From Gracilaria domingensis (lineage: Eukaryota > Rhodophyta > Florideophyceae > Gracilariales > Gracilariaceae): 64,000 bases of DNA. The translations under genes were made by a program, and so were the position numbers. Below, in pieces: positions 1-9,556 of the stretch. The stretch's first letter is position 1. Each line of letters begins with the position of its first letter. Under the pieces are notes generated by a model. That model was not told the DNA's origin. It did no database searches and was given only the letters and a program-made list of their open reading frames with translations. The DNA is taken from assembly GCA_022539475.1 (NCBI GenBank), contig VCMS01000004.1, positions 310,001 to 374,000 on the forward strand, written 5' to 3'.

Positions 1-636
1 GAAATGAACAAAGGTGTTCCACGAGACGATGAAGCACCTCCAGATGTGCTGTATAAGGGTCACAAGGTGTACTCTGGAGATATGAAGTACGTCCCAATAC
101 CCGGTCAAGTGTTCGAAACTACTCCGATGCCGGTTCACGACGACATTATTATAGCCAAGATGCGGCCTGGACAAGACATACACATCGAAATGAATGCGAC
201 AAAAAATATTGGCAAAGAACATGCGAAATGGTCTCCGGTAAGCACTGCAAGCTATAGATTGCTTCCGGAAGTGACCATTACAAACGAGGCAAGGGGACAG
301 TTGGCTCGAGACTTAAAGAAATTGTGTCCAGCAGATGTGTTTGACATAGAAGATGATAGAGCTATTGTATCAAGACCGAGGGATTGTACTATGTGTCGTG
401 AATGTATCAGGGAGAAACCATATTCTGATCACGTGGAACTAACGAGAAAGAGAGATCATTTTATTTTCGATGTCGAAAGCACTGGAGTTATGCCGGCTGA
501 TGAACTGGTAATAGAGGCCCTGAACGTTTTAACAAGAAAATGCGATGTCGTGCTCCGAGGGCTAGAACTTGCCCTGAAACGCAATTCGGGTGCGGACTCG
601 GACGCTGACATGCGCGATGAGGATGAAGATTTATAG
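1..636 (+). CDS. POLR1C: RNA polymerase I/III subunit AC40 (RPAC1), 3' part
   Basis: Partial at the window edge: the frame is already open at base 1 and closes with TAG at 634-636, leaving about 211 of the usual ~340 residues. The product is the alpha-like subunit shared by RNA polymerases I and III; it pairs with AC19 to form the assembly platform of the core enzyme in the nucleus. The recognisable blocks are MPVHDDIIIAKMRPGQDI, the KNIGKEHAKWSPVSTASYR stretch, and RDHFIFDVESTGVMPADEL near the C-terminus, all typical of AC40. The wording around KDHAKxSPV and the VESTG block separates it from Rpb3. The tail is acidic (DADMRDEDEDL). It converges on the Tim44 gene 194 bp downstream. Family assignment is confident; the missing N-terminal half cannot be judged. 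Confidence 0.93.
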   Translation, partial: EMNKGVPRDDEAPPDVLYKGHKVYSGDMKYVPIPGQVFETTPMPVHDDIIIAKMRPGQDIHIEMNATKNIGKEHAKWSPVSTASYRLLPEVTITNEARGQLARDLKKLCPADVFDIEDDRAIVSRPRDCTMCRECIREKPYSDHVELTRKRDHFIFDVESTGVMPADELVIEALNVLTRKCDVVLRGLELALKRNSGADSDADMRDEDEDL

Positions 637-830
637 AATCAATGTCTGCTTAAACTGTCCAACATAAGTAACTCTTATCCAGCTTTTGTTATTTCAAAGT
701 TTCAAATAGAAACTTAGATGCAAGCAGAAGTTATAAAGGTCTCAACCCACGGGGAAAATGAGGGACGAATATCATACCGCCCTTTCGAGTTAGACTTCGT
801 TGCAAAATTTTTCGTACACATCTCTTCTTT

Positions 831-1982
831 CTATATTGTGCTGTGGGCACCGCGTATTACCATCTCTTTTAGTTTCCACGGGCGTTCGTCTTCCTTCTCA
901 TCTTTCTTTTCGTCATCGGGGCCGTTGCTTTCCTTCTCGTCCGCTCCGACACCTCCTCCCATGGGTTCAAAATCCTCGTACTCAGCTTCCTTTACAAAAG
1001 CCCAAGCATAGTAAACTGCACGAATATCGTCCTCCTGTCCTTCAACCACATTTCCACCTCTATCGCGAAGACAGTTAATCTGCTGAGTGTTGAATGTGAC
1101 AATCAAAACAGGGGAATCTTCCAATAATTTCCCTGCCGTGAGCTCTACATCACTAACGTCCAATATGTTTGTATCCATGAGAATACCTTCAGCGTCTCGC
1201 TCGCGTATAGATGCACTCAGCATTTCATATGCTTCGTCAGTGCAATTATCTCTCAAGGATTCTCGGTCACCTTGAAGATAGGCACCCAAAATGTTCGGTA
1301 CAAATTGGATCTCAACTTGTTCCAAAAACTCCGATATTCTGAATGACGGATCTTCATCTCGGATCTCCCTTACCACCATTGCCATTTCGTTCTCGGCGAA
1401 GAAACGATCGTAGATATTTCTGAACATATTAATCAATGGGTTGTCGCTTTCATCTATACGTTCCTGGATGCGCTCTTTGGCTTCAAACGCACCTCTCATA
1501 AATGCGGAGCCTGCAAATCGCCCGAAAATGCGGTCACGAATTGTCTCATCTTCTTCGGCCTCCTCCCGTCGTTTCTTTCGCTTTATTGGAACCAGATCAG
1601 CTCGGCGTTGGGGCGGAGGCGGGGGAATGTCTACCCCTTGCTTCTTTGCTTCAGCAATGAACGCATCTTCAACAGCGACAGCTTGGCCGCCGATTAAGCC
1701 ACGCATAAATCCGCCGATAGCGCCCGGCTTTTCCTCCGAGCCTTTAAAGTGTTTGTCAGGTTCATCGCTCTCACCAGTGCCCGCAGGGAAGGAGGATGAA
1801 GATTGCTTCTCATCTTCTAGATTAGGGTCTTCAGATTTTTGACTGAGCGTTGCTTGAAGGCGTACAAGAGGCTGCAGATGTATATCCTTAAAGGGCGGGA
1901 TTGTCTTTCCACGAAGTGAGTTCGTTCTCACCGACTGCCATAGAGAGTATGACGATGGAACTAATCTCCTGAACGCAGCCAT
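831..1982 (-). CDS. TIM44: Mitochondrial import motor anchor Tim44
   Basis: A 383-residue protein that tethers mtHsp70 to the TIM23 translocon on the matrix side of the inner membrane and drives preprotein import. The N-terminus (MAAFRRLVPSSYSLWQSVR) is a basic, hydroxylated presequence. A low-complexity Ser/Glu stretch follows, then GAIGGFMRGLIGG and a charged coiled segment. The C-terminal Tim44 domain spans roughly residues 190-340 (FFAENEMAMVVREIRDEDPSF, FVPNILGAYLQGDRESLRDN, and a late AVYYAWAFVKE). It then has an Asp/Glu/Lys-rich tail. The length is slightly below the usual 400-450. The start is the first ATG of the frame and gives the presequence. It is intronless and tail-to-tail with AC40. 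Confidence 0.93.
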   Translation of the reverse strand: MAAFRRLVPSSYSLWQSVRTNSLRGKTIPPFKDIHLQPLVRLQATLSQKSEDPNLEDEKQSSSSFPAGTGESDEPDKHFKGSEEKPGAIGGFMRGLIGGQAVAVEDAFIAEAKKQGVDIPPPPPQRRADLVPIKRKKRREEAEEDETIRDRIFGRFAGSAFMRGAFEAKERIQERIDESDNPLINMFRNIYDRFFAENEMAMVVREIRDEDPSFRISEFLEQVEIQFVPNILGAYLQGDRESLRDNCTDEAYEMLSASIRERDAEGILMDTNILDVSDVELTAGKLLEDSPVLIVTFNTQQINCLRDRGGNVVEGQEDDIRAVYYAWAFVKEAEYEDFEPMGGGVGADEKESNGPDDEKKDEKEDERPWKLKEMVIRGAHSTI

Positions 1983-2254
1983 GAGCTACCCGCGACTGCG
2001 GTTGCCGAGAGTCGCGTTGTTACTGACCGATCGGCTTTCTACCGACGGCTATCACAACTATTTGGAGCTAATATCCTTAGCCCTGCTGAACCCTGAGAAA
2101 TGATCCTTGAAGCTAAATCTCAAGAGAGTACCGAAAAGGGCATAAAGGCTTGGCTTCAATGCCCCGAACTTCCCTCTTGGAGCTCTATATGTTGCGAGCG
2201 ATACCTGAAGCGTAGCAGATAGACCATGAATGTAGAATCAAGTCTTTTCATTTT

Positions 2255-2300
2255 CTTTTGGGTAAGAGGTTGCGCCGTGGAGCAACCTCTTACCCAAAAG
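2255..2300. repeat. Perfect 19-bp inverted repeat, 8-nt loop
   Basis: The left arm at 2255-2273 and the right arm at 2282-2300 are exact reverse complements around the loop GCCGTGGA. It lies about 270 bp upstream of the Tim44 start codon, on the promoter side. No coding frame uses it. It could be a cruciform-forming site, a small non-coding hairpin RNA, or the relic of a palindromic mobile sequence. Confidence 0.9.
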
Positions 2301-5173
2301 GCACCGTCGTACCGTATACTGCTCCATACTCCTTGGGGATCAAATATCATGATTATTTTTTGTTTTTTGTGCCACTGGGATCTTGATCCCATCTATTTGA
2401 TGCCCAAAATCGCTAAAATTCTTTGTCGAAAACTCATACGAGATTTCGGAAACCAATTAAAAGAATTCCCAAGCATGTCGAAGAACTTCATCGTCTGAAA
2501 CCTTGGTATGATAGATGGAGCGAAGCGGAGCCCCTGGCTTCTCCGCCGCTGCGCGACAAGTCTTCTTCTGTCATTGCATCACAGATTCAGAGAGGGGGCG
2601 AAGGCAGGTCAAAGACACGAGCGTCAGCTACGGCGGCGGACCCGGTCTATGCGCCGCGCTCCACCGTCGGCGCCGCTTCCACGCTGCCTGACAGCTTTAG
2701 GTCCGTCCTCGCGCTGTCTGGCTGCATCTCATTCGAATTACACACCTCGCATCCATGGCAGTAGCGCTCTTATGGGAAACGCGTTGTGTGCAGCAAGCTG
2801 GTGCAAGCTGTGAAAAGTACATCTTTGGCCCGCTTCTTCTCCCACAACTAGTACCAGCTTCCTGTCTCCGTGTTTCTCCCAAACTATAAAGACCTTCTTC
2901 GTCCGTTCACGAGTGAAACACGTCTGTTCAGAACAGGACAGGACACCTCCCCTACCATCACCTTCTGAGGCACAGTTGTAAACATTGTGGAATTGACATA
3001 TGCAGGCCTTCTCTTGGAATAGCGTACGTGGAAGAGTTCTTCCACTTGTATAGGTGCTCTTCCATGTATGCGGTTTCAAAAAAACAATCGCAAATACAGC
3101 TTCATTTTACACAAATGTCTAGATATTTGCAAGACTCTCGGAAAGTCTACATCTTTCCGGGAGACGTCGTTTCGTTCTTGCACTTGTTACAACATTCAGA
3201 TAGAATTAAGATGATATAGCTTTAAAGAAACAATTAGTTTATTGAAAACCTTAAATCTAATTTGTTTCTTGCTTAAAAGGTTAAGGTTTTGTCCTTTACA
3301 TTTCTTTTATTTAACAACTACGTTTTGCTTCTATTGCAAACTTGGTATCGTTCAACAACATAGTGCATTATAAACGAATGCAATTCTTAACTGAAAAAGA
3401 GCAGAGAAATGCAAAAACTCGTATAGTATGCACAAAGAAGTGCACTTGTTCCAGATGGAAGTCCTGTTGCAAACAACTGGAAGAGAATGTCGTCAAAAAA
3501 ACGGTTGATGGGCGCATTTGGGTATGTAGCTAAAAGAGTGGTTCAGTGAATAAGTATTTATTGATTTTAAACTAGAAAGACATCAATGGAAAAACAATTG
3601 AGTTCTTTAAGATGTATTGGTTTTCTTGTCGTTGCGAAAAGCAATGAACAAGTGCCACGACGATAAACATGCCTTTCGCAAGAATCTGAGAGCTATTCCA
3701 GGTACTCTTTGACACGGGATCACAAGTATTGACAACTCGCCGTCGTTCAAGTGGATATCTCGAGTTTTTTAAAGGAGCGCAACTGCCAATAACCACGTTT
3801 TCAAATAAATATGTTTTCATGTACAGACATTCCTGGATATAAAACTGCCGCGCAAAATGAATATCCATCGTAAAAGAATTTGAGTATAGTCCACCAAATT
3901 GGGATCCCTTCCAGAGCCTTGTATATGCTATTTGTTAGAATACAGATACAAGCATAGTGTTCGAAATCCAAAATAAGCATTTGTTTCATAAACAATGCTT
4001 TTTATGAAACATATCACTCTTGATAATAGGATATGGATTATTTGCACTTTGAACCTCTTTCTAACAGCCACAAAATAAAACAACAATGTTAAACCATTTG
4101 AAGAAAAACTTGATCACCTACACAAAACAAACGTCTACCCAACCCATACCAATGTCATCGCAGCATCTATCCGTTTAAAAGTGCTATTCAAAAAGCTTGA
4201 AACCCAACCCACAAAGAATCAAACGTACAACTTAAATATTTGTGAAGTATATCAACACTTTGCTTCCCTGTAAACATTACTTCTTTCCAAGTTCATTGCC
4301 TTTTCTCCCTCACGTTTAAAAGTTCTAGATTACTCTCCCTCGATATTATTATTGAATACAACTCTTTTCTACGCTCCACATTACTATATCAAGGGTTGTC
4401 TGTAACAGTTTTTCAGACAATATTGGATACGATTCGTATCATACCTTCGTGTGTACATACAACTTACATCTCACATGATGATCATGTGTGCGTACCTTTG
4501 TATGATACGAATATAATGAACTCAAAATTATACAAAATGCCACCAGTACAACACACCATTGGCCAACACGCACAGTGATATATATAGATACTGGGGCTAT
4601 CGTTGGACTGCAGTGTTGGTTGCGCTGCTTCATTCATTCATACCACTCTGCACTCCAACGAGCTCCCGAGTAGAATCCCAAGTCAAAAACGAATGAGAGG
4701 TTGGGTGAAACGTCCTTTCACATTGGAATGCCGCGGACTATGAACATCATATCTAGATAGTATGAAATTCACCTGCTTGCTCAATCGTCTCTCTCAGATT
4801 GGAGTGCGGGATTTACAACTGCACCTGAGATTCAACTGTATCGAAAGTTCAAGTCATAAGTTTACGGGTCAGTGAAGGGGACTAGGTTTCAGCCCACTCC
4901 ACTCTCGTTGCCGAAAGGGTTAGCTGTTGCATGCAGTGCATCTTGGGCCATCGCAAGAAATCATTTCAGTTGGTCTGCCCCAGTCGAACTGGCAACCCGT
5001 CAGGTTCGTTGTTCTTTGTATTCCCTTCTTGGGTGAAGTTCCAAGCAAATCGTGCCCAACCTGTACCACAGGAATTCGCTCTAGGAGCATCGCACTGTGC
5101 ACTGTTTGTTAGCACATCTGCTATGCGTCGGATGCAACGGTATCGCTTTCCCGGGGGAGCGCGGGGACGTGCC
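2301..5173. other. AT-rich intergenic spacer
   Basis: No frame here shows protein-like composition or a recognisable family. The stretch from about 3,200 to 4,650 is clearly more AT-rich than the flanking genes, with many A and T runs. The last part before 5,174 becomes mixed in composition and probably holds the promoter and 5' UTR of the ABC transporter. A nested inverted repeat lies at 4432-4512. No tRNA was seen. Confidence 0.6.
4432..4512. repeat. Nested inverted repeat in the AT-rich spacer
   Basis: The 13-bp arms ATTCGTATCATAC (4432-4444) and GTATGATACGAAT (4500-4512) are exact reverse complements. The 55-nt interior holds a second palindrome, CACATGATGATCATGTG (4472-4488), whose 8-bp arms flank one base. 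The left arm also overlaps a short palindrome GATACGATTCGTATC. Such nesting would fold into one long stem with an internal stem. Confidence 0.8.
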
Positions 5174-7889
5174 ATGGCTACCACACCTACAGAGCGGACC
5201 CCACTGCTTCAATCAAGGCAGGAGAATGGAATTGACTGGCGGGAAACTGCCCGCCTAGCACGCCCGTACATTGTACCAGAGACGAACAAACTGCGTGCGA
5301 CTGCCCTCTTCTCATTGTTAATGGTGCTCTCCAACAAGGTTCTGATTCTTATTCCTCCGTTCGCCTACAAACTCGCTGTTGATGCCTTGGCTAATAACCT
5401 TCTTGGCGGGCCCCTTGTCGTTCCATACAATGCTATTTTTCTCTATATTGGATCCCGGGTACTCGCCGATGGTGTTGAAGCATTGCGATCGTACTCTTAT
5501 AATATCGTCTCTTCGGATAGTACAAAGAGGTTTTCGAACGACTTGTTCTCTCACTTACAAAGTCTCAGTCTCGCGTTTCATCTACAGAGGAAGACTGGTG
5601 AGGTCCTTAGGATCATGAGCCGTGGAGCAAATAGCATTCAAATGATTTTATCAACAGTTTTGACCACACTGCTTCCAATGTATGCTATTCCATTCTTCTT
5701 CCATATATTTCTTCCACCATACATACTAACTACGTAAGCAGAATTTTTGAAGTTTCTCTAGTCAGTGGAATCTTCCTTCGTCTTGGAACTCCTTTCATTG
5801 CTCTTGTTATCTTGGTCACAGTAGTGGCCTATTTCATTTTTACAATCCTTGTAACCAGATGGCGGTATGTGAAGGTGAAAAAGCCAACTTGAAATGCTTT
5901 GGTTCGTTCTCTCTAACTTATTTCTTTCTTTGTCTTACGTACCAGAGTCCGTATTCGACGTGAAGTTATTGAGACGGGCAACAAGCTTTATCGTGAGTAC
6001 TTCCTTCCCCTTGTTATTGACAGGTTGGCGTTGATCTTGTTTTTGTTTGCGAGCCCACCACTTACATTCCATCGTCATTCTATGCTACAACAGAAAAGGT
6101 GAGATGGCCCATTTGTTCATCCGAGATTAGCAACAATGTGCTCTAACTCCCTTCTTTTTTCAGACTGCTGATACTTTGCTTAATTACGAGTCCGTGAAAA
6201 TGTTTGGAATGGAACAAGAAGAAACAGCAGCGTACAGAGAACTCGCGGAAGAAGCTCGTCAGAAAATGATATTTTCCCGAGCATCACTTAGTATGCTAAA
6301 CTTTGGTCAATCCGTTATACAACGTAGTGGTCTGTTAGGTGCCATGATTCTTTCCGCCAGAGCAGTTGCGCACGGGGGTTTGACGCCAGGGGATTTTGTC
6401 TTGATCAACACATATGTTGTTCAAATCTTCCAGCCTTTATTCGTACGTTGCATTTTCTTTCTCACTGCAATTGTCCACAAAGTTCAGTCAGGTACCGTGA
6501 CCTGGGTCGTGGTTCCTATGACGATTTCAAAGTGAACGCTATTGAAACCAGCTCCTGGATATCGGTTCATGTTCTTGCACTCGATATTTTGACTAACACA
6601 CGCAACGCATACCTGATTTCTTTTGAAAAGTTCCTTGGATCTTCCTACAGGGCTTTATCCCAAGCTGCTACCGATCTCGAGCAATGCATCGACTTATTAC
6701 ATCAAGAAGTTACGGTGAAGGATCAAGATGATGCTGTTCCGTTGGGAATGGCTGAGGAGGACATTCTTACTGCACGAGCAGGGGAGGTCACGTTTGAGAA
6801 TGTGTCCTTCTGTTACAAGGGGGAGGAAAGAGGAACCAGTGGGGGACTTCGAAGCATATCATTCACTGTGAAACCTGGAAAAATGGTTGCCCTCGTTGGC
6901 AGTTCAGGAGCAGGAAAAAGGTATGTATTATGAAAGCAAGAGCCTATTATCTTGAGTAATGCCATTACACTAACGTATTCTACTCGCATCTTTTGGGGCT
7001 TTCAGTACCATAATGCGTCTTCTTCTCAGGTTCTACGATGTAGACAAAGGCAGGATTCTGATAGATGGAAAGGATATTCGTTCCTTCACACAAAAGTCTC
7101 TCCGCCATAGCATTGGCGTCGTTGCTCAAGATACTGTAAGTGATGCACTCTCACTTAGCCTGGGTAGTGATTCGAGCTGCAATTTTCTGACTCCGTCTCT
7201 TACTCTTCTTCTTTTGCGTACCCTGCACTTATTGCTAGGTATTGTTCAACAACACCCTTCGGTACAATATTTCTTACGGGAAGCAAGATGCAACCGATGC
7301 TGAAGTTCTTGAAGCAGCAAACACCTCTGCTTTACGACCATTTATCGATTCTCTACCATTGGGCCTCGATACCATAGTGGGAGAAAGAGGGGTTCGATTA
7401 TCTGGGGGTGAACGACAACGCGTTGGAGCGCAAGATGTGTAATCAAGTCTCCTTCGATAGTTCTTCTAGATGAAGCTACATCTGCATTGGTAAGTGAAAA
7501 CTCTTGGCCGTCAAAACTCACTCGCCCAAGGAGTTCTATGACTTTTCTGACTCATATGCTGCTTTCTTTTATTTCGTAGGACACTCACACTGAGCGAGAA
7601 CTCCAGGCGAACTTCAAGGAAGTTTGTAAAAATCGAACAACGGTTGTGGTTGCCCATAGATTGTCTACAGTTATGATGATGGCGGGATGGAATGAGTAAG
7701 TTTGATCCTGATGAAGGATTTGAGAACGAGAAGTCTTCGATTTCGTATGGCCATATCATAGAAAGAGGAAGTCACAAGGAACTTCTTCAACGCGGGGGAG
7801 TATACGCAGAGATGTGGGAATCCCAAACCCATGTGGCAAAGAAAGCCATAGCAGAGATGGAGGGCAGCTCTCCTGATTCTAGTATGTGA
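5174..7889 (+). CDS. ATM1/ABCB7-like ABC half-transporter (multi-exon)
   Basis: Exons inferred by frame and family match: 5174-5679, 5742-5864, 5946-5992, 6094-6098, 6164-6442, 6631-6920, 7006-7135, 7239-7489, 7580-7889, totalling 646 residues. One ABC transmembrane domain is followed by one nucleotide-binding domain, as in mitochondrial exporters ATM1/ABCB7 and vacuolar HMT1/ABCB6. Diagnostic pieces: [24 protein letters not shown], Walker A GSSGAGKST (split by an intron), Q-loop VVAQDT, signature LSGGERQRV, Walker [14 protein letters not shown]-loop [10 protein letters not shown]. The start at 5174 places an acidic dileucine (ERTPLL) in the N-terminal tail, a vacuolar/lysosomal sorting type; an in-frame ATG at 5123 would add a short basic leader instead. 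ATM1-type sequence with a vacuolar-type tail leaves localisation open. The frame slips by -1 near 7424-7429 and by +1 near 7684-7686. The two cancel, but unedited reading meets a stop between them. Confidence 0.85.
6094..6098 (+). other. Apparent 5-nt microexon of the ABC transporter
   Basis: The five bases AAAAG sit between CAG (6091-6093) and GTGAGA (6099 on). Joined to the C ending exon 3 (5992) and to ACTGCTGAT opening exon 5 (6164) they read TAT CAA AAG ACT GCT GAT. The resulting block has exactly the same length as human ABCB6 and closely related ATM1 sequence between RR and LLN(Y/F)E. Skipping the five bases puts the downstream exon out of frame. The flanking introns would be 101 and 65 nt. 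Confidence 0.7.
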
Positions 7890-8041
7890 GCTGCTTCCCA
7901 TGAAAGTTATTGTGCTAGCCTCTTGGTGCATCTAAGTGCCAACTATGAGGTCCGCAGAACATATTTAGCAAGACGAGCCTCGACATTGCCAGCAAAAACT
8001 GAAAGAAAGTCATCCTATGATGGCAATGACATATTAGAGAG

Positions 8042-9556
8042 TTAGCTCGTAAAGATTGTATCGACAGCAGGTCGACTCTGGCGCTCAGAGAAATTCGTAT
8101 TTGTACTCACCACGTCGTCGGGAATCCCTTGTGAAATTCCGGTTATGCGTCTCCCATCTTGCTCCCCACCAACGCGCACGAATCCATGAATTCCTCGAAT
8201 CGCTTTTCGAGCAAGCGGAAACCCGTCTTCTTCATCTTGGCGAAATTCATCGGAGCCAGCCGTAAATCCTGTTAGTCTTCCAAACACGTCCGCATTTATC
8301 GTCAGCATATCGATCGCGGTCCCATCGTCCACTTCAACGAAGAAGGAATATTGGGCACCATCATGTTTTATGTTTGTTTTTTTTCCAGTCTTCATGGAAT
8401 AGACTCGGTAAAGAGGGTCTGAATGTCCTTGATCCTTTCCTACAGCCACTAGTTTCGAAAAGGGAATCAAAGGCGGATCAAGCATACTCAGAATAGCGTC
8501 TTGGGATGGTACCACGATAACTCGAGATTTTTCTTCGTCTTCATAGGGTGGATCATATCTCCTTTCGTCAGACTCAAAGACGGGAGTGTTTGGGATCTCG
8601 AGAACTTCGCTTGTTGCATAGTCAATCATTGACATATCTTTCTCCCTTGTAACATTTCTCGTTGGTTCAGTTCGAGTTTGCTCCAATTCCATTCCGGCTT
8701 CGATACCTGTCACCTCTGTTTGAGGAGTAGCAGCTTCCAGGTCAATCAGCTGGGGCCCCATCTTTCGCCGTAACGTAGCCTCACGCATGTCAGGGCTCCT
8801 TTGGGTTGGCGAGTTATCCAAAGAGATAGTATTTGGAGCTCTTGTTCTAACATTTTCTACGTTTCTGTCCGCGACTTCCACTGCTTGAGCCCAAAACATA
8901 TCGTCATCATCCTCGTCGTTTTCGTTTGTGATAATTGCATCGGCAATTCCACCCATGTCAACAGGGATTCGAGCATTTGCTCCGTTCGAAGTTTGCGGCC
9001 TCGCGATGGAGTCAAAAGAAGAAGCCTGAGGGTTGGGCAATCCCGCGTCTCTGAGTGATTGAGCAATCCTCAGTTCATGATGCTCTCCCCACAGGTTTGT
9101 CGGCGGTGATCCGAAAAAGATGAAGTCACTGGGAGTAAGAAGAACACGACCCCTTCGGACATAAGTTGAGGGCAATAAAACAATCTTTGTACCCGGTATA
9201 GTCTTCATAGATAGTCGTCTGCCAAGTGGCTCTAATTCAACAGCAGCGAAATCAATTGCACCATCATTCAAAGCTAACTGAAGTACACGAGGTGCTTCAT
9301 GACTTCTCGGGTTTGCATTTGCGATGTTTATGATGTCCTCGACTTGTACGAGAGCTTTGACCCCCAACTGGATTGAGTGAGCTTCCAAGATGTTCCACGG
9401 CAACGTTCCTGTGGAGATATTGCATAGATTTGTTCGAGTTATCGGGCCTTTGACAATATCAAGCGAAAGGGCTCTCTGACGACGGATCCAGTCCTCCCGA
9501 ATGTTTCGAAGACCGTACCCTTCCTCGAGCGCACAACTGAGAACATTGTGATTCAT
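8042..9556 (-). CDS. RMI1: RecQ-mediated genome instability protein 1 (RMI1)
   Basis: A 504-residue intronless gene. RMI1 is the OB-fold partner of topoisomerase III alpha and a RecQ helicase in the dissolvasome that removes double Holliday junctions without crossing over. The N-terminus has the helical RMI1 leader (GYGLRNIREDWIRRQR), then the first OB fold at about residues 60-160: VQVEDIINIANANP, RVLQLALNDGAIDFAAVE, PGTKIVLLPSTYVRRGRVLL. A long acidic disordered linker follows (~200-370). The C-terminal part (FFVEVDDGTAIDMLTINADV) looks like the second OB-type domain found in plant-like RMI1 proteins. The start is the first ATG and matches the family N-terminus. The gene converges on the ABC transporter 152 bp away. 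Confidence 0.85.
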   Translation of the reverse strand: MNHNVLSCALEEGYGLRNIREDWIRRQRALSLDIVKGPITRTNLCNISTGTLPWNILEAHSIQLGVKALVQVEDIINIANANPRSHEAPRVLQLALNDGAIDFAAVELEPLGRRLSMKTIPGTKIVLLPSTYVRRGRVLLTPSDFIFFGSPPTNLWGEHHELRIAQSLRDAGLPNPQASSFDSIARPQTSNGANARIPVDMGGIADAIITNENDEDDDDMFWAQAVEVADRNVENVRTRAPNTISLDNSPTQRSPDMREATLRRKMGPQLIDLEAATPQTEVTGIEAGMELEQTRTEPTRNVTREKDMSMIDYATSEVLEIPNTPVFESDERRYDPPYEDEEKSRVIVVPSQDAILSMLDPPLIPFSKLVAVGKDQGHSDPLYRVYSMKTGKKTNIKHDGAQYSFFVEVDDGTAIDMLTINADVFGRLTGFTAGSDEFRQDEEDGFPLARKAIRGIHGFVRVGGEQDGRRITGISQGIPDDVVSTNTNFSERQSRPAVDTIFTS

